A stretch of 64,000 bases of DNA from Sutcliffiella horikoshii (GCF_008180725.1 NZ_VTEV01000006.1:7409-71408), one strand, 5' to 3'. Numbered from the stretch's first letter, positions 22,275 to 32,387 are shown. Notes: generated by a model not told the origin, from the letters alone. Program-made: numbers and translations.

Positions 22275-22303
22275 ATTATGAAATGTTGCTGATATATGTC
22301 GAA
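22275..22303 (-). promoter_or_regulatory. candidate Spo0A-activated promoter for the sinI region
   Basis: On the minus strand TTCGACA (complement of TGTCGAA, 22297-22303), the Spo0A box core, overlaps a -35-like TCGACA. A CATAAT -10 lies 16 bases on (22280-22275). In B. subtilis sinI is switched on by Spo0A, which often binds over the -35 box. Confidence 0.45.
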
Positions 22304-22655
22304 AGTCTTATATTATTTTAAAAAAATATCTGAAGGGCAAATGTGTTGTAATATCTACAATTTATAATAATAACTTAATTTCTTGTATAATAATTTCTAC
22401 TTAATTGAAGGGAGTTTATTTTTAGACTAGACATTATTTTTGTCGATTTTCTCCTACTAAACATTCATTTTTCATACTTCTTTACAAATTACCCCCTTAA
22501 ATGTAAACCACTGTACGAATAGAGCCAGATAAACCACATTTAAAGCTATTCACTACCCATTATGGTAAAATGTTCTTTTCGGACTAATCATATCTGATAT
22601 TTAATAAAAAGTAGCATACTATAAATACATGTGAAAGAAAGGATGTTCTGACGTG
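22304..22655. other. AT-rich spacer upstream of yvaK
   Basis: No open frame of note. It holds a second Spo0A-box-like TTGTCGAT (22439-22446) and a lone SinR half-site GTTCTTT (22572-22578). A TATAAA at 22620-22625 could be the yvaK -10, but no good -35 is visible. Confidence 0.4.
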
Positions 22656-23396
22656 ATGAAAGTGAAGCTGCCTAAGCCTTTTACGTTTGAAGGCGGAGAT
22701 CGTGCGGTATTGATGTTACACGGATTTACAGGGAATTCGGCGGATGTGCGGATGATGGGCCGTTTTTTGGAGAAGAGAGGCTATACTTGCCATGCGCCTC
22801 AATATAAAGGGCATGGGGTGCCACCGGAGGAATTGGTTCATACTGGACCTGAGGAATGGTGGGAGGACGTGATGGAAGCCTACCAGTTTTTAAAAGATAA
22901 AGGTTTTGAAAGCATTGCGGTTGTTGGCCTTTCATTGGGCGGGGTTTTCTCTTTAAAGTTAGGTTACACAGTTCCAGTGAAGGGTATTGTGCCTATGTGC
23001 GCGCCGATGTATATCAAGAGTGAAGAAATTATGTACCAAGGTGTGCTTGAATACGCGCGCGAATTTAAGCGCCGTGAAGGGAAAAGTGCAGAGCAGATTG
23101 AACAAGAAATGAAGGAATTTGAGAAGACACCAATGGGTACATTGAAGGCGTTGCAGGAATTGATTGCAGACGTGCGGAATAATGTAGACATGATCTATTC
23201 GCCAACATTTGTTGTACAAGCCAGACACGACAACATGATTAACACGGACAGTGCCAATATTATTTACAATGAAGTGGAATCGGACGATAAGAAAATTAAA
23301 TGGTACGAAGAATCCGGTCACGTCATCACCCTCGATAAAGAACGAGAACAACTTCACCAAGACGTATACGAGTTTTTAGAGTCGCTAGATTGGTAA
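22656..23396 (+). CDS. yvaK: carboxylesterase, YvaK/Est30 family
   Basis: 246 residues, alpha/beta hydrolase. Oxyanion motif LHGFTGN, nucleophile Ser93 in GLSLGG, Asp in VVQARHDN and His in ESGHVITLD. Closely resembles B. subtilis YvaK and Geobacillus Est30 along its length. These hydrolyse short-chain esters; the natural substrate is unknown. A GTG at 22653 is an alternative start. It sits immediately upstream of rnr, as in B. subtilis. Confidence 0.95.
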   Translation: MKVKLPKPFTFEGGDRAVLMLHGFTGNSADVRMMGRFLEKRGYTCHAPQYKGHGVPPEELVHTGPEEWWEDVMEAYQFLKDKGFESIAVVGLSLGGVFSLKLGYTVPVKGIVPMCAPMYIKSEEIMYQGVLEYAREFKRREGKSAEQIEQEMKEFEKTPMGTLKALQELIADVRNNVDMIYSPTFVVQARHDNMINTDSANIIYNEVESDDKKIKWYEESGHVITLDKEREQLHQDVYEFLESLDW

Positions 23397-23435
23397 TACT
23401 ATTTGAAGAAGCTATTTACTTTATGAAGTAACCTA

Positions 23436-23562
23436 GCTGTGGATTGGAGCAAAAGGCGAAGACTCCAGCGGGGGAGAAGCGACATTGTTGAGACCCCGCA
23501 ACGAAGTGAGGAGGCTCAAGGTCGCCCCGCGGAAAGCGAAGCCTTTTGCGGAAAGCAACAGC
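23436..23562 (+). repeat. palindromic interspersed element, copy 8
   Basis: In the yvaK-rnr gap. Ends GCTGTGG and CAACAGC. Stem variant GCGACATTGTTGAG with CTCAAGGTCGCC, outer GCGGGGGAG with CCCCGCGG. Confidence 0.9.
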
Positions 23563-23608
23563 GGTGAACAACTGATACTCAAATACCCGAAAAGGGGAGG
23601 GATATATA

Positions 23609-25990
23609 ATGGAAGAAACAATTCAACAACATGTAGATAGACTACTTTCCTATATGAAAGAAGAAGCCTACAAACCACTAACAACACAAGAACTTGAACA
23701 GGCCTTCGGTATCAAAGACTCAGAGGAGTTCAAGGACTTCGTCAAAGCGTTAGTATTTATGGAAGATCAAGGACTCGTTGTGAGAACCCGCAGCAACCGC
23801 TATGGCCTTCCAGAAAAAATGAATCTAATCAAAGGGAAAGTAATCGGTCACTCCAAAGGATTTGCATTTGTCATGCCCGAAGAGGCGGATATGGACGATG
23901 TGTTCATTCCACCGAACGAACTGAACAATGCCATGCATGGAGATATTGTTCTTGTGCGCGTTAGCAGGAAGGCTGCGGGTGATTCACGACAAGAAGGAAC
24001 CGTCATCCGGATTGTTGAGCGTGGAGTTAAAGAGATTGTTGGTACATATACGGAAAGCAAAAATTTCGGCTTCGTTATTGCCGACGATAAAAAGATTGCC
24101 AATGATATCTTCATCCCAAAAAGTGCTAGCAATGGTGCAGTCGAAGGACATAAGGTAGTTGTAAAACTAGTTACTTATCCTGAAGGCCGCCTCAGTGCGG
24201 AAGGAGAAGTCATCCGCATTCTTGGTCATAAGAATGATCCTGGTGTAGATATCTTGTCTGTTATCCATAAGCATGGCCTGCCTCAGGAGTTTCCGAGAGA
24301 GGTGTTAGACCAGGCGAACGCAACACCGGATGAAATTGACGAAAAAGATCTTGGGGATCGTCGTGACCTTCGCGACCAAGTGATTGTTACGATTGATGGA
24401 GCGGACGCGAAAGACCTGGATGACGCGGTAACTGTAACAAAACTGGACAACGGCAACTACAAGCTTGGGGTCCATATTGCGGACGTCACTCATTATGTGA
24501 CAGAAGGTTCACCTATTGATGTGGAAGCGCAGGATCGTGGAACTAGTATTTATCTGGTAGACCGCGTAATCCCGATGATTCCTCATCGCCTGTCCAACGG
24601 AATTTGCTCGTTAAATCCAAAAGTAAACCGTCTTACTATTTCTTGTGAGATGGAGCTGAACAATGCCGGGGAAGTCGTGAAACACGAGATTTTCCACAGT
24701 GTTATTAAAACAACAGAACGCATGACATATACGGATGTGAATAAGATCCTGGTTGATAAGGACGAAGAAGTAACGTCTCGCTATGAATCCTTGGTTCCAA
24801 TGTTTCATTTAATGGAAGAGTTGGCTGCTGTCCTTCGCAAAAAGCGTATGACGCGTGGTGCCATTGATTTCGACTTCAAAGAGTCCAAGGTAATTGTGGA
24901 TGAAGAGGGTGCCCCTAAGGATGTTGTTCTTCGTGAACGTTCGGTAGCCGAGCGCTTGATTGAGGAATTCATGCTTGTTGCGAACGAAACGGTAGCCGAG
25001 CATTTCCATTGGATGAATGTTCCGTTCATCTACCGTGTCCATGAGGATCCAAAGGAAGAGAAATTGCAGCGTTTCTTCGAATTCATTACAAACTTCGGAT
25101 ATGTGGTAAAAGGAAAAGGGAACGAAATTCATCCGCGTGCGCTTCAAGAAGTCATTGAAGCTGTTCAAGGTAAGCCGGAGGAAATGGTTGTATCCACTGT
25201 CATGCTTCGTTCCATGAAACAGGCAAAATACGATGAGGAAAGTTTAGGTCACTTTGGTTTGTCTACAGAGTTCTATACTCATTTCACCTCACCAATTCGT
25301 CGTTATCCTGACTTGATTGTTCATCGTCTCATTCGTACCTACCTAATTCAAAAGAAACTGGATGCGAAAACTCAGGAAAAATGGAGTGATAAGCTGCCAG
25401 AAATCGCTGAGCATTCCTCTAACATGGAACGCCGGGCAGTTGATGCAGAGCGCGAAACGGATGAACTGAAAAAATCCGAGTACATGCTTGATAAAATTGG
25501 AGAAGAATACGATGGCATCATCAGCTCTGTGACTAACTTCGGAATGTTCGTGGAGCTGCCGAATACGATTGAAGGACTTGTTCATGTGAGCTATCTAACG
25601 GATGACTATTATCGCTACGATGAACGTCATTATGCGATGATTGGAGAGCGTACAGGGAAAGTGTACCGAATCGGTGACGAGATCACAGTTCGTGTTATCA
25701 ACGTAAACAAAGATGAGCGCTCCATCGATTTTGAGGTAGTTGGCATGAAGGGTACTCGCCGTCCAGATACGAAGAGTGCACCGCGTGTCATTCAGAGTGA
25801 ACGCAAAAAGCCAGCCAAAGGTCGCAGTCAGAAACGTAAAGATGAAAGTAATATAGATGACTACACATTTGAGATTGGCTGGACGACTAAGGGGCCAGGT
25901 ACAAGTAAGCCTGGCACTGGTAAAAAGAAAAAGAAAAACAAGAAGTTCTTTGAAAATGCGCCGAAACAGAAGCGTAAAAAGAAGAAGTGA
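23609..25990 (+). CDS. rnr: ribonuclease R
   Basis: 793 residues. Processive 3'-to-5' exoribonuclease able to degrade structured RNA, and a partner of tmRNA-SmpB. In order: N-terminal winged helix, two cold-shock domains (about 70-230), the RNB domain with the metal-binding aspartates in [12 protein letters not shown] (about 265-276), an S1 domain ([20 protein letters not shown], about 630-715) and a lysine-rich tail. GGGGAGG precedes the ATG. Own terminator at 26006. Confidence 0.97.
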   Translation: MEETIQQHVDRLLSYMKEEAYKPLTTQELEQAFGIKDSEEFKDFVKALVFMEDQGLVVRTRSNRYGLPEKMNLIKGKVIGHSKGFAFVMPEEADMDDVFIPPNELNNAMHGDIVLVRVSRKAAGDSRQEGTVIRIVERGVKEIVGTYTESKNFGFVIADDKKIANDIFIPKSASNGAVEGHKVVVKLVTYPEGRLSAEGEVIRILGHKNDPGVDILSVIHKHGLPQEFPREVLDQANATPDEIDEKDLGDRRDLRDQVIVTIDGADAKDLDDAVTVTKLDNGNYKLGVHIADVTHYVTEGSPIDVEAQDRGTSIYLVDRVIPMIPHRLSNGICSLNPKVNRLTISCEMELNNAGEVVKHEIFHSVIKTTERMTYTDVNKILVDKDEEVTSRYESLVPMFHLMEELAAVLRKKRMTRGAIDFDFKESKVIVDEEGAPKDVVLRERSVAERLIEEFMLVANETVAEHFHWMNVPFIYRVHEDPKEEKLQRFFEFITNFGYVVKGKGNEIHPRALQEVIEAVQGKPEEMVVSTVMLRSMKQAKYDEESLGHFGLSTEFYTHFTSPIRRYPDLIVHRLIRTYLIQKKLDAKTQEKWSDKLPEIAEHSSNMERRAVDAERETDELKKSEYMLDKIGEEYDGIISSVTNFGMFVELPNTIEGLVHVSYLTDDYYRYDERHYAMIGERTGKVYRIGDEITVRVINVNKDERSIDFEVVGMKGTRRPDTKSAPRVIQSERKKPAKGRSQKRKDESNIDDYTFEIGWTTKGPGTSKPGTGKKKKKNKKFFENAPKQKRKKKK

Positions 25991-26005
25991 TAAGATTCGG
26001 GGTGG

Positions 26006-26040
26006 GAAGAGCCTTTTTGCAAGAGAAGGCTCTTCTTTCT
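26006..26040 (+). terminator. rnr terminator
   Basis: GAAGAGCCTT (26006-26015) pairs with AAGGCTCTTC (26026-26035), followed by TTTCTTG. Confidence 0.8.
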
Positions 26041-26111
26041 TGTAGAGGGGTGGTGTATTTGGTAAAATATTCACTATCGCTATGAAATATTAGAGAGAGG
26101 GGGACACAGCC

Positions 26112-26579
26112 ATGCCAAAGGGGACAGGAAAGGTTATCAGTACCAACAAAAAAGCCAACCACGATTATTTTATCGAACAGACATATGAAACGGGTATGGT
26201 CCTACAAGGTACGGAAATCAAATCCATGCGAGCAGGTCGCGTAAACTTGAAGGATTCCTTTGCACGCGTGCAAAACGGCGAAGTGTTTTTGCACAACCTG
26301 CACATCAGTCCGTATGAGCAAGGAAACCGATACAATCATGATCCACTTCGTACACGCAAGCTGCTTCTTCACCGTAAACAGATCAATCAGCTGATAGGTC
26401 TTACAAAAGAGGAAGGGTATGCATTAGTGCCTTTGAAGATCTATCTGAAAAATGGCTATGCAAAGCTGTTAATTGGTCTGGGTAAAGGGAAAAAGAAATA
26501 CGACAAGCGTGATGACTTGAAAAAGAAAGAAGCGAAACGAGATATTGAGAGAGCGTTCCGTGAACGTCAAAAGGAATAG
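26112..26579 (+). CDS. smpB: SsrA-binding protein SmpB
   Basis: 155 residues. Core motifs [27 protein letters not shown] and HISPYEQGN of the SmpB OB-fold, and the basic C-terminal tail ([16 protein letters not shown]) that sits in the ribosomal decoding site. It carries tmRNA to stalled ribosomes. It is followed by the tmRNA gene itself. Confidence 0.97.
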   Translation: MPKGTGKVISTNKKANHDYFIEQTYETGMVLQGTEIKSMRAGRVNLKDSFARVQNGEVFLHNLHISPYEQGNRYNHDPLRTRKLLLHRKQINQLIGLTKEEGYALVPLKIYLKNGYAKLLIGLGKGKKKYDKRDDLKKKEAKRDIERAFRERQKE

Positions 26580-26606
26580 TGTAGTTTATTTTACAATAAC
26601 TTACAA

Positions 26607-26634
26607 TTGCAAAGTTATGTGAGTGTGCTATAAT
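26607..26634 (+). promoter_or_regulatory. ssrA promoter
   Basis: TTGCAA (26607-26612), a 16-base spacer and TATAAT (26629-26634). A hairpin GTCGCTA/TAGCGAC follows at 26641-26660 in the leader. The mature 5' end is about 130 bases on, so the leader must be cut off. Confidence 0.7.
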
Positions 26635-26767
26635 AAGGATGTCGCTAAGATAATAGCGACTCTTTGATAATTGAATAGCCAACTAATTGGCTTGATTATC
26701 TTTCCCGTAGAACCTCGTGTTTTTGCTCTTTGTTGATTTAAACTTCAACATAGACATTTATTATCGA

Positions 26768-27129
26768 GGGGACGTTACGGATTCGACAGGGATAGTTCGA
26801 GCTTGGGTTGCGAGTCGGGGGGATCGTCCTCGTCATCAACGTCAACGCCAATATAACTGGCAAAGAAAACAACAACTTCGCTTTAGCTGCTTAATAACAG
26901 ACTATAGCGGTTCCTCCCTCCATCGCCCATGTGGTAGGATCAGGGACTCACTCTAAGTGGGCTACGCCGGAGATCGCCGTCTGAGGTCAAAGGAAGAGCA
27001 CAACCAGACTAGCTGCCAGGATGCCAGTCAATAGGCGGAACGGTCAGCGAAATACTAATATATTGACTACACTCGTAGATGCTTAAGTGGCGATGTTTCT
27101 GGACGTGGGTTCGATTCCCACCGTCTCCA
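26768..27129 (+). ncRNA. ssrA: tmRNA (SsrA)
   Basis: 5' GGGGACG pairs with 3' CGTCTCC to form the acceptor. The T arm TGGGTTCGATTCCCA and the conserved GTTACGGATTCGACAGGGATAG start are present. The tag frame runs from GGC at 26859 to TAA at 26892-26894 and encodes GKENNNFALAA after the charged Ala. The CCA end is not encoded: the discriminator A at 27129 is followed by T. Functions with SmpB and RNase R in ribosome rescue. Confidence 0.96.
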
Positions 27130-27151
27130 TTTTTTACCAATTATTCTTGGA

Positions 27152-27180
27152 AACCACACAAAATACTGTGTGGTTTTTTG
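27152..27180 (+). terminator. ssrA terminator
   Basis: ACCACACA (27153-27160) and TGTGTGGT (27167-27174) then T-run. Confidence 0.9.
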
Positions 27181-27323
27181 TTTGTATATTAAAGTTTTAC
27201 TTAAATTAACAAAAAAGCTAATATAAAATTAACTCAGCCTTTTTCCTTTAATTTATGTTTTTAGGAAGAGGTTGCATTTAAATTAATGAATAACATTCAG
27301 GTGCTTTAGGAGGAATATAATAA

Positions 27324-28055
27324 ATGAATTTCCAAAACAAAACCGTCATCGTTACTGGTGCAGCAAACGGAATAGGTAAAGGAATCGCATCCTCTTACAT
27401 AACTACAGGAGCACGCGTGGTACTTGCTGACATGGATGAAAAAGCAGGCCAGGATCTTCAACAGAAATTAGGAGAAAATGCTCTTTTCGTCAAAACAGAC
27501 GTCCGCAAAGAAGAGGACATACAACACCTGATAACTAAAACAATGGAACACTTCCACCAAATTGATATCTTTATTAATAACGCAGGCGTATCCAGGTTCA
27601 CTCCCATTTATGACCTGACAGTTGAAGCTTGGGACGATGTAATCAACACAAATCTACGCAGTGTGTTCATCGCCTCCAAAGAAGCATCTAAGTATATGAA
27701 AAATGGCGGCTCTATCGTTAACATCGCCTCAACTAGGGCGACTATGTCTGAACCAAATTCAGAAGCATATGCAGCAACTAAGGGGGGCATTGTAGCGTTG
27801 ACGCATGCGCTGGCAGCTTCCTTAAGTGAACGGAAAATTACTGTGAATGCTATATCTCCTGGATGGATTCAGAATGAAAACTATGAAGAGTTAAGAGATA
27901 AGGACCATGCACAACATCTGTCCAATCGAGTAGGGAAACCAGAAGACATTGCAAAGGCTTGCTTGTATCTAACGGACGCAGAAAATAATTTTGTTAACGG
28001 TGAAAACATTACGGTGGATGGCGGCATGACAAGAAAGATGATTTACGAGGGATAG
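27324..28055 (+). CDS. short-chain dehydrogenase/reductase (SDR)
   Basis: 243 residues, classical SDR. Cofactor motif TGAANGIGKGIA (about 11-22), NNAGV, catalytic Ser in NIAST and Y-x3-K (YAATK) with C-terminal GENITVDGG. The Asp of VLADMD at the end of the second strand suggests NAD(H). Substrate unknown. AGGAGG precedes the ATG. It is convergent with the VOC gene and shares a terminator with it. Confidence 0.92.
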   Translation: MNFQNKTVIVTGAANGIGKGIASSYITTGARVVLADMDEKAGQDLQQKLGENALFVKTDVRKEEDIQHLITKTMEHFHQIDIFINNAGVSRFTPIYDLTVEAWDDVINTNLRSVFIASKEASKYMKNGGSIVNIASTRATMSEPNSEAYAATKGGIVALTHALAASLSERKITVNAISPGWIQNENYEELRDKDHAQHLSNRVGKPEDIAKACLYLTDAENNFVNGENITVDGGMTRKMIYEG

Positions 28056-28063
28056 CTTGTAAT

Positions 28064-28104
28064 AAAGCGCTGCGAAGACCTATATGGTTCTCGCAGCGCT
28101 TTTA
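28064..28104. terminator. bidirectional terminator
   Basis: AAAGCGCTGCGA (28064-28075) pairs perfectly with TCGCAGCGCTTT, with A- and T-runs outside. Between convergent genes. Confidence 0.9.
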
Positions 28105-28108
28105 ATTT

Positions 28109-28522
28109 TTATTGCGGTTTCGTGTAGTTTAAATCCCATTTCACACCAAAGGAATCCTGAACACTTCCATAACGTGCTCCCCAGAAAGTGTCCTGAAGCT
28201 CCATTAACACCTTCCCGTTCTCACTAAGGCGTGCATAAAGAGTGTCAATTTGTTCTTCACTTTCCATTTCCAACATAAGAGAGACATTGCTGCCAAAATC
28301 TACTGTCTGGCCCGGGAATGAATCGGATGCCATCAATGTAAGGTTGCCTTTTTCAAAACGGGCGTGCATAACAAGGTTGTCCGCTTCTGGTGGAGTCGGG
28401 AAATCTGCTTCGCCGAAGGTCATGATGCCTGTGATTTCTCCTTCAAATACCTCTTTGTAAAACTCAAGTGCCTGTCTAGCGTTGCCGTTAAAAGCTAAAT
28501 AAGGTACAGCTTGATTCTTCAT
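28109..28522 (-). CDS. VOC-family protein, PhnB/glyoxalase-like
   Basis: 137 residues of paired beta-alpha-beta-beta-beta units (PYLAFNGNARQALEFYKEVF, MHARFEKGNLTLMASDS, WGARYGSVQDSFGVKW). The VOC fold of the PhnB/YjdN group, often annotated glyoxalase or 3-demethylubiquinone methyltransferase-like; neither activity can be claimed from sequence. A GTG at 28531 is in frame, but AGAAGGAG fits the ATG at 28522. Confidence 0.85.
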   Translation of the reverse strand: MKNQAVPYLAFNGNARQALEFYKEVFEGEITGIMTFGEADFPTPPEADNLVMHARFEKGNLTLMASDSFPGQTVDFGSNVSLMLEMESEEQIDTLYARLSENGKVLMELQDTFWGARYGSVQDSFGVKWDLNYTKPQ

Positions 28523-28628
28523 CTTCAACACTCCTTCTGAATGGATATGTACTTACTACTTAATTATATTTTGTACTAAGAGAAAAGTAAAGAACATACG
28601 TTCGACAAAATAATATTTTCTAAAAATA

Positions 28629-28677
28629 TTGAAAGCGAATTCACTACCTCGTATAATGGAAAAAGTCGAAACGTTTC
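28629..28677 (+). promoter_or_regulatory. esterase-operon promoter with cre-like site and LacI-type operator
   Basis: TTGAAA (28629-28634), 17-base spacer, TATAAT (28652-28657). TGAAAGCGAATTCA (28630-28643) is cre-like and overlaps the -35. GAAACGTTTC (28668-28677) lies ten bases after the -10. The same layout recurs at 32492 and 54165. Confidence 0.75.
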
Positions 28678-28705
28678 AACAACTCATAAAAGGGAAGTGA
28701 GAATC

Positions 28706-29461
28706 ATGGCTAGAATTACATGCGATTTTTTTTCTGAAGCTTTGCAATGTTCAACATCCATGACGGTCTTATTACCTCAGCCTAATTCGCAAATCGGCGT
28801 CTCAACAAAGGTGAAACAAAAAAAGCACCCTACGATTTATTTACTGCACGGTCTTTCGGATGACCATACGATTTGGACAAGATTTACTTCCATTGAACGG
28901 TATGCTGCTGCCATGGGCTGGGCGATTGTGATGCCAGCTGCAGGGAGAAGTTTTTATACGGACATGGAGCATGGATATGATTTTTACACATTTGTTAGTG
29001 AAGAAGTTCCAACACTTGCTCAAAGCTTTTTCCCGCTGTCAGATAAGAGAGAGGAAAATTTTATAGCGGGGCTTTCTATGGGGGGTTATGGGGCTTTTAA
29101 AGTTGCCATGAGGAATCCAGAGAAATTTGCTGCAGGAGCAAGCATGTCAGGCTCTGTAGATATCAATGAACGATTACCTGCATTCCCAAGGGATTTTAAG
29201 TACATATTTGGCGATCGTCCTATTTTGGGAAGTGAGGATGACCTCTATCATCTTGCAACAAAAATCGGTGAAAAGGCTCCAAAGCTCTATCAATGTTGCG
29301 GCACTGAAGATCATAACTATGAAGCAAATATTCGCTTTAGGGATCATGCCATCCGAGCGGGATTAGATCTTACCTTTTTCGATGGTCCAGGAGGCCATGA
29401 TTGGGGATATTGGGACAAGCATATCCAAGATGTGTTGGCATTTTTTGAACAACAGCTTTAA
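28706..29461 (+). CDS. esterase, EstA/esterase D family (CE1-like)
   Basis: 251 residues, alpha/beta hydrolase. LLHGLSDDHTIW, nucleophile Ser in GLSMGGYGAF, and the closing DGPGGHDWGYWD that supplies the His. Related to tributyrin esterases and S-formylglutathione hydrolases; many such genes sit in sugar loci and remove acyl groups from oligosaccharides. That role is inferred here from the operator it shares with the sugar island. GGGAAGTGAG precedes the ATG. ABC gene follows 11 bases on. Confidence 0.88.
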   Translation: MARITCDFFSEALQCSTSMTVLLPQPNSQIGVSTKVKQKKHPTIYLLHGLSDDHTIWTRFTSIERYAAAMGWAIVMPAAGRSFYTDMEHGYDFYTFVSEEVPTLAQSFFPLSDKREENFIAGLSMGGYGAFKVAMRNPEKFAAGASMSGSVDINERLPAFPRDFKYIFGDRPILGSEDDLYHLATKIGEKAPKLYQCCGTEDHNYEANIRFRDHAIRAGLDLTFFDGPGGHDWGYWDKHIQDVLAFFEQQL

Positions 29462-29472
29462 AGGGGGACTAT

Positions 29473-31665
29473 ATGTCGTTTATTGAATCGTGTCACTTTC
29501 AGGTACACATAGATGGGGAGTTATTATTTTTAGGAAAGACAGATATGAAGGAAGATGGTCAGTTTGGGGAGAGCTGGCTTGCTCATTCTGAAAAGGAAAT
29601 TCAACTATTGTCTGACAGTGGAGAATTGTTAAAAAAGGTGGAGGTAAACAATGTCCGTTCTATTAAACTGGAGCGCTTTATCGGAGCTGGTGCATTAATA
29701 ATCACTAGTGAAGATGGCCAAACAAATGAGGTTCTTATCAGATGCTCCTCTTCTTACATGCAGAAATTCTCCATCGCGGAAAAGTTTATTAATTGTTTAG
29801 CGAAAAGTGAGCCAATCCCACAATTGTCAAAAACAGAACAACCAAGGATTTGTCAGAAGTGTCAACGCCCATTTGAGGACGGTACCGAAGTTTGTTCAGT
29901 TTGTGTCGACAATAAAAAAGTCATTGGTAGAGTGCTAGAGTTTACTAAGCCTTATCGTGGCAAGATGGTGCTTGTGGCATTGTTTTTACTTGTTGCGACC
30001 CTTCTAGAGCTCGCGCCTCCTTATTTGACAAAAATTATTGTGGATGATGTGTTAGAGCCAAAGGATTTAGGGAGCTCGTTGCTTATCCTTGTCATCCTTC
30101 TTGGTGTAACAGGTTTAGTATTAACTTTAATGCAATTCCTACAAGGTGTTTTGGGAGTTTGGGTAGGTAGCCATATAATGGGCGATATGAGGAAGGAAAT
30201 CTATGAAAACCTTATGCGTCTTTCTGTTAGTTATTTTGATCGTAGGCAGACTGCACAGTTTATATCAAGAGTGAATAGTGACGCTGAATCAATCAGGCAG
30301 TTTCTAACCGATGGGGTTTTATATATTGTGGGTCAACTGATGCTGTTGCTTGCCATTATGGTCATGATGTTCAGTCTAGATTGGAAGTTGGCGTTATTTG
30401 CGTTATTGCCCTCCCCGATTGTTTTACTTTTTTCTATGATTATTTGGCCGCGTGTGCAGCATCTTTGGTATAAGCAGTGGCAGTCTACTAATAAGTTAAA
30501 CATGATTGTTGGAGACACCCTTCAAGGGATACGAGTAGTAAAGGCTTTTGGTCAGGAAGGACAAGAGCAGGGGCGATATATGGATGGAAATCGTGCTCTT
30601 GTAACCCAAACTTTTAAAACGGATGGTCTTTGGCAAGGGGTATTCCCGTTGTTTTCCTTCATTACAGGTTCGGGGATGTTATTGGTATGGTATTTTGGAG
30701 GTTTGTCTGTCATTAGTAACGATATTTCGCTCGGTACCTTGCTTGCATTTGTTGCGTATCTGGGGATGTTTTTTGGTCCGTTGCAGTGGTTCAATCAGAT
30801 GATCAGCTGGGTGACAAGAGCCATTTCGTCGGCAAATCGCATTTTTGAAATTATTGATACACCTTCAGAGGTTCCTGATAACCAAGATGCTATCGTGTTA
30901 GAAAAAATAGAAGGTCATGTTCAACTTGAAGGAGTTACTTTTGGATATGAAAAGCATCAACCTGTTATCAAAAACATAAATCTTGAGGTGAAACCTGGTG
31001 AAATGATCGGACTTGTCGGTCATTCCGGAGCTGGTAAATCTACATTAATCAATTTAGTTACTCGCTTTTATGATCCGAATGAAGGAAGGATCTTATTAGA
31101 TGGCGTCGACTTAAAGAATTTAAAACAGGAACAGCTTCACCAGAGTATAGGGGTGGTTTTGCAGGAAACGTTTTTATTTGACGGAACCATATCTGAAAAT
31201 ATTGCCTATTCTAAGCAGGATGCGACACCGGAGGAAATAATGCGGGCCGCTAAAATTGCGAATGCCCATGAGTTTGTAGTGAAGATGGCGGATGGTTACG
31301 ATACGAAGGTTGGGGAACGGGGACATCGATTATCGGGAGGGCAAAAGCAACGAATTGCCATCGCTAGGGCGATATTGCATGACCCTCGTATTCTTATTCT
31401 GGATGAAGCAACGGCTTCCGTTGATACAGAAACGGAGAGGAAGATTCAAGAAGCTATATCAAGGCTAGTGAAAGGGCGAACTACCTTTGCCATTGCACAT
31501 CGCTTATCAACGCTGCGTAATGCAGATAGGCTTGTTGTTGTAGATAAAGGCGTTATAGCAGAAGTCGGTACACATGAGGAACTGCTTGAAAAAGAGGGAA
31601 TCTATTATAAACTTGTGGAGGCGCAACGAGAGCTGTCACAAATAAAAGGAGTAGAGGTTGGATGA
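29473..31665 (+). CDS. ABC exporter (fused membrane and ATPase domains) with N-terminal extension
   Basis: 730 residues. An N-terminal soluble region of about 150 residues contains a zinc-finger-like pair C127-x2-C130 and C141-x2-C144. Then six membrane helices and an ATPase with Walker A GHSGAGKS (about 516-523), signature LSGGQKQR (about 620) and ILILDEATASVD. It is a half-transporter of the MsbA/MDR type that works as a dimer. The extension and the next gene (DUF1854) form a recognised pair in Firmicutes; the substrate is unknown. It overlaps the next gene by four bases. Confidence 0.9.
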   Translation: MSFIESCHFQVHIDGELLFLGKTDMKEDGQFGESWLAHSEKEIQLLSDSGELLKKVEVNNVRSIKLERFIGAGALIITSEDGQTNEVLIRCSSSYMQKFSIAEKFINCLAKSEPIPQLSKTEQPRICQKCQRPFEDGTEVCSVCVDNKKVIGRVLEFTKPYRGKMVLVALFLLVATLLELAPPYLTKIIVDDVLEPKDLGSSLLILVILLGVTGLVLTLMQFLQGVLGVWVGSHIMGDMRKEIYENLMRLSVSYFDRRQTAQFISRVNSDAESIRQFLTDGVLYIVGQLMLLLAIMVMMFSLDWKLALFALLPSPIVLLFSMIIWPRVQHLWYKQWQSTNKLNMIVGDTLQGIRVVKAFGQEGQEQGRYMDGNRALVTQTFKTDGLWQGVFPLFSFITGSGMLLVWYFGGLSVISNDISLGTLLAFVAYLGMFFGPLQWFNQMISWVTRAISSANRIFEIIDTPSEVPDNQDAIVLEKIEGHVQLEGVTFGYEKHQPVIKNINLEVKPGEMIGLVGHSGAGKSTLINLVTRFYDPNEGRILLDGVDLKNLKQEQLHQSIGVVLQETFLFDGTISENIAYSKQDATPEEIMRAAKIANAHEFVVKMADGYDTKVGERGHRLSGGQKQRIAIARAILHDPRILILDEATASVDTETERKIQEAISRLVKGRTTFAIAHRLSTLRNADRLVVVDKGVIAEVGTHEELLEKEGIYYKLVEAQRELSQIKGVEVG

Positions 31666-32156
31666 GGGAAGTATTTGATATCGCCTATTTTGACCCACAA
31701 GAGGTAGAGTTCTTCTACGGGAAGGGTACAACGATGCACTTCAGGCATAAGGGTACGGACTACTCGAATGTAGGTATCTTTCGCACCTTTCCTTTCTCGA
31801 AACCATTCGAGTATATATCCATATGGAATGAGGATACAGAGCTTGGAGTCATTAAGTATGTAGATCAATTGGATGATGAAAGTAAAACTGTTCTGCGTAG
31901 GGAACTGCATGTTCGCTATGTGGTTCCAGAGGTAAAAAGCATACAATCAGTAAAAGAAGAACCAGGGCTCTGGATTTTTGAACTTGACACAGACAGAGGA
32001 CCATTAAAACTGATGATGAGAAACATACACGAGCACCTAGATCTGCTTCCACCCAATCGAATCATCATCACCGATATGGACGGCAAACGCTGCGAAATCA
32101 CAAATATCAAAGAACTAGACCTTCACAGCAGAAAAGAACTATCAAAAGTGATTTAA
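31662..32156 (+). CDS. DUF1854-family protein
   Basis: 164 residues, mainly beta, no signal or membrane segment. Opens FDIAYFDPQEVEFF and contains RRELHVRYVVPEVKSI, typical of DUF1854 proteins encoded next to ABC exporters; in other bacteria such pairs have been annotated with cyanophycin metabolism. It starts inside the ABC gene (ATGA overlap), so the two products are probably made together and act together. Function unknown. Confidence 0.75.
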   Translation: MREVFDIAYFDPQEVEFFYGKGTTMHFRHKGTDYSNVGIFRTFPFSKPFEYISIWNEDTELGVIKYVDQLDDESKTVLRRELHVRYVVPEVKSIQSVKEEPGLWIFELDTDRGPLKLMMRNIHEHLDLLPPNRIIITDMDGKRCEITNIKELDLHSRKELSKVI

Positions 32157-32205
32157 TAAAAGTAAATTCTGTTAAAGTTAAATCATAAATAAACGACGCT
32201 CTCTA

Positions 32206-32321
32206 GCTGTTGATTGGAGCAAAAGGCGAAGACTCCTGCTAGGTGGAGACCCCGCAGGCGAAGCCGAGGAGGCTCCAGCAGCTCCCCTAGGAAAGCGAAG
32301 CCATTTGCGGAAATCAACAGC
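32206..32321 (+). repeat. palindromic interspersed element, copy 9 (internally shortened)
   Basis: 116 bp, ends GCTGTTGATT/AATCAACAGC. One arm of the middle stem is shortened (CTGCTAGGTGGAG), and its partner still pairs (CTCCAGCAG). In the 3' region of the DUF1854 gene. Confidence 0.9.
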
Positions 32322-32352
32322 GGTGTTTCGACAGAAACTATAATGTTAAATC

Positions 32353-32387
32353 GAATCGATTCTATCATTCAGAATCGGTTCTTTTTT
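32353..32387 (+). terminator. terminator of the esterase-ABC-DUF1854 operon
   Basis: GAATCGATTCT (32353-32363) and AGAATCGGTTC (32371-32381), eleven pairs with a G-U, then six T. Confidence 0.85.

Noticed and set aside
26717-26956. 79-codon frame
   Set aside because: Lies in the tmRNA leader and tmRNA.
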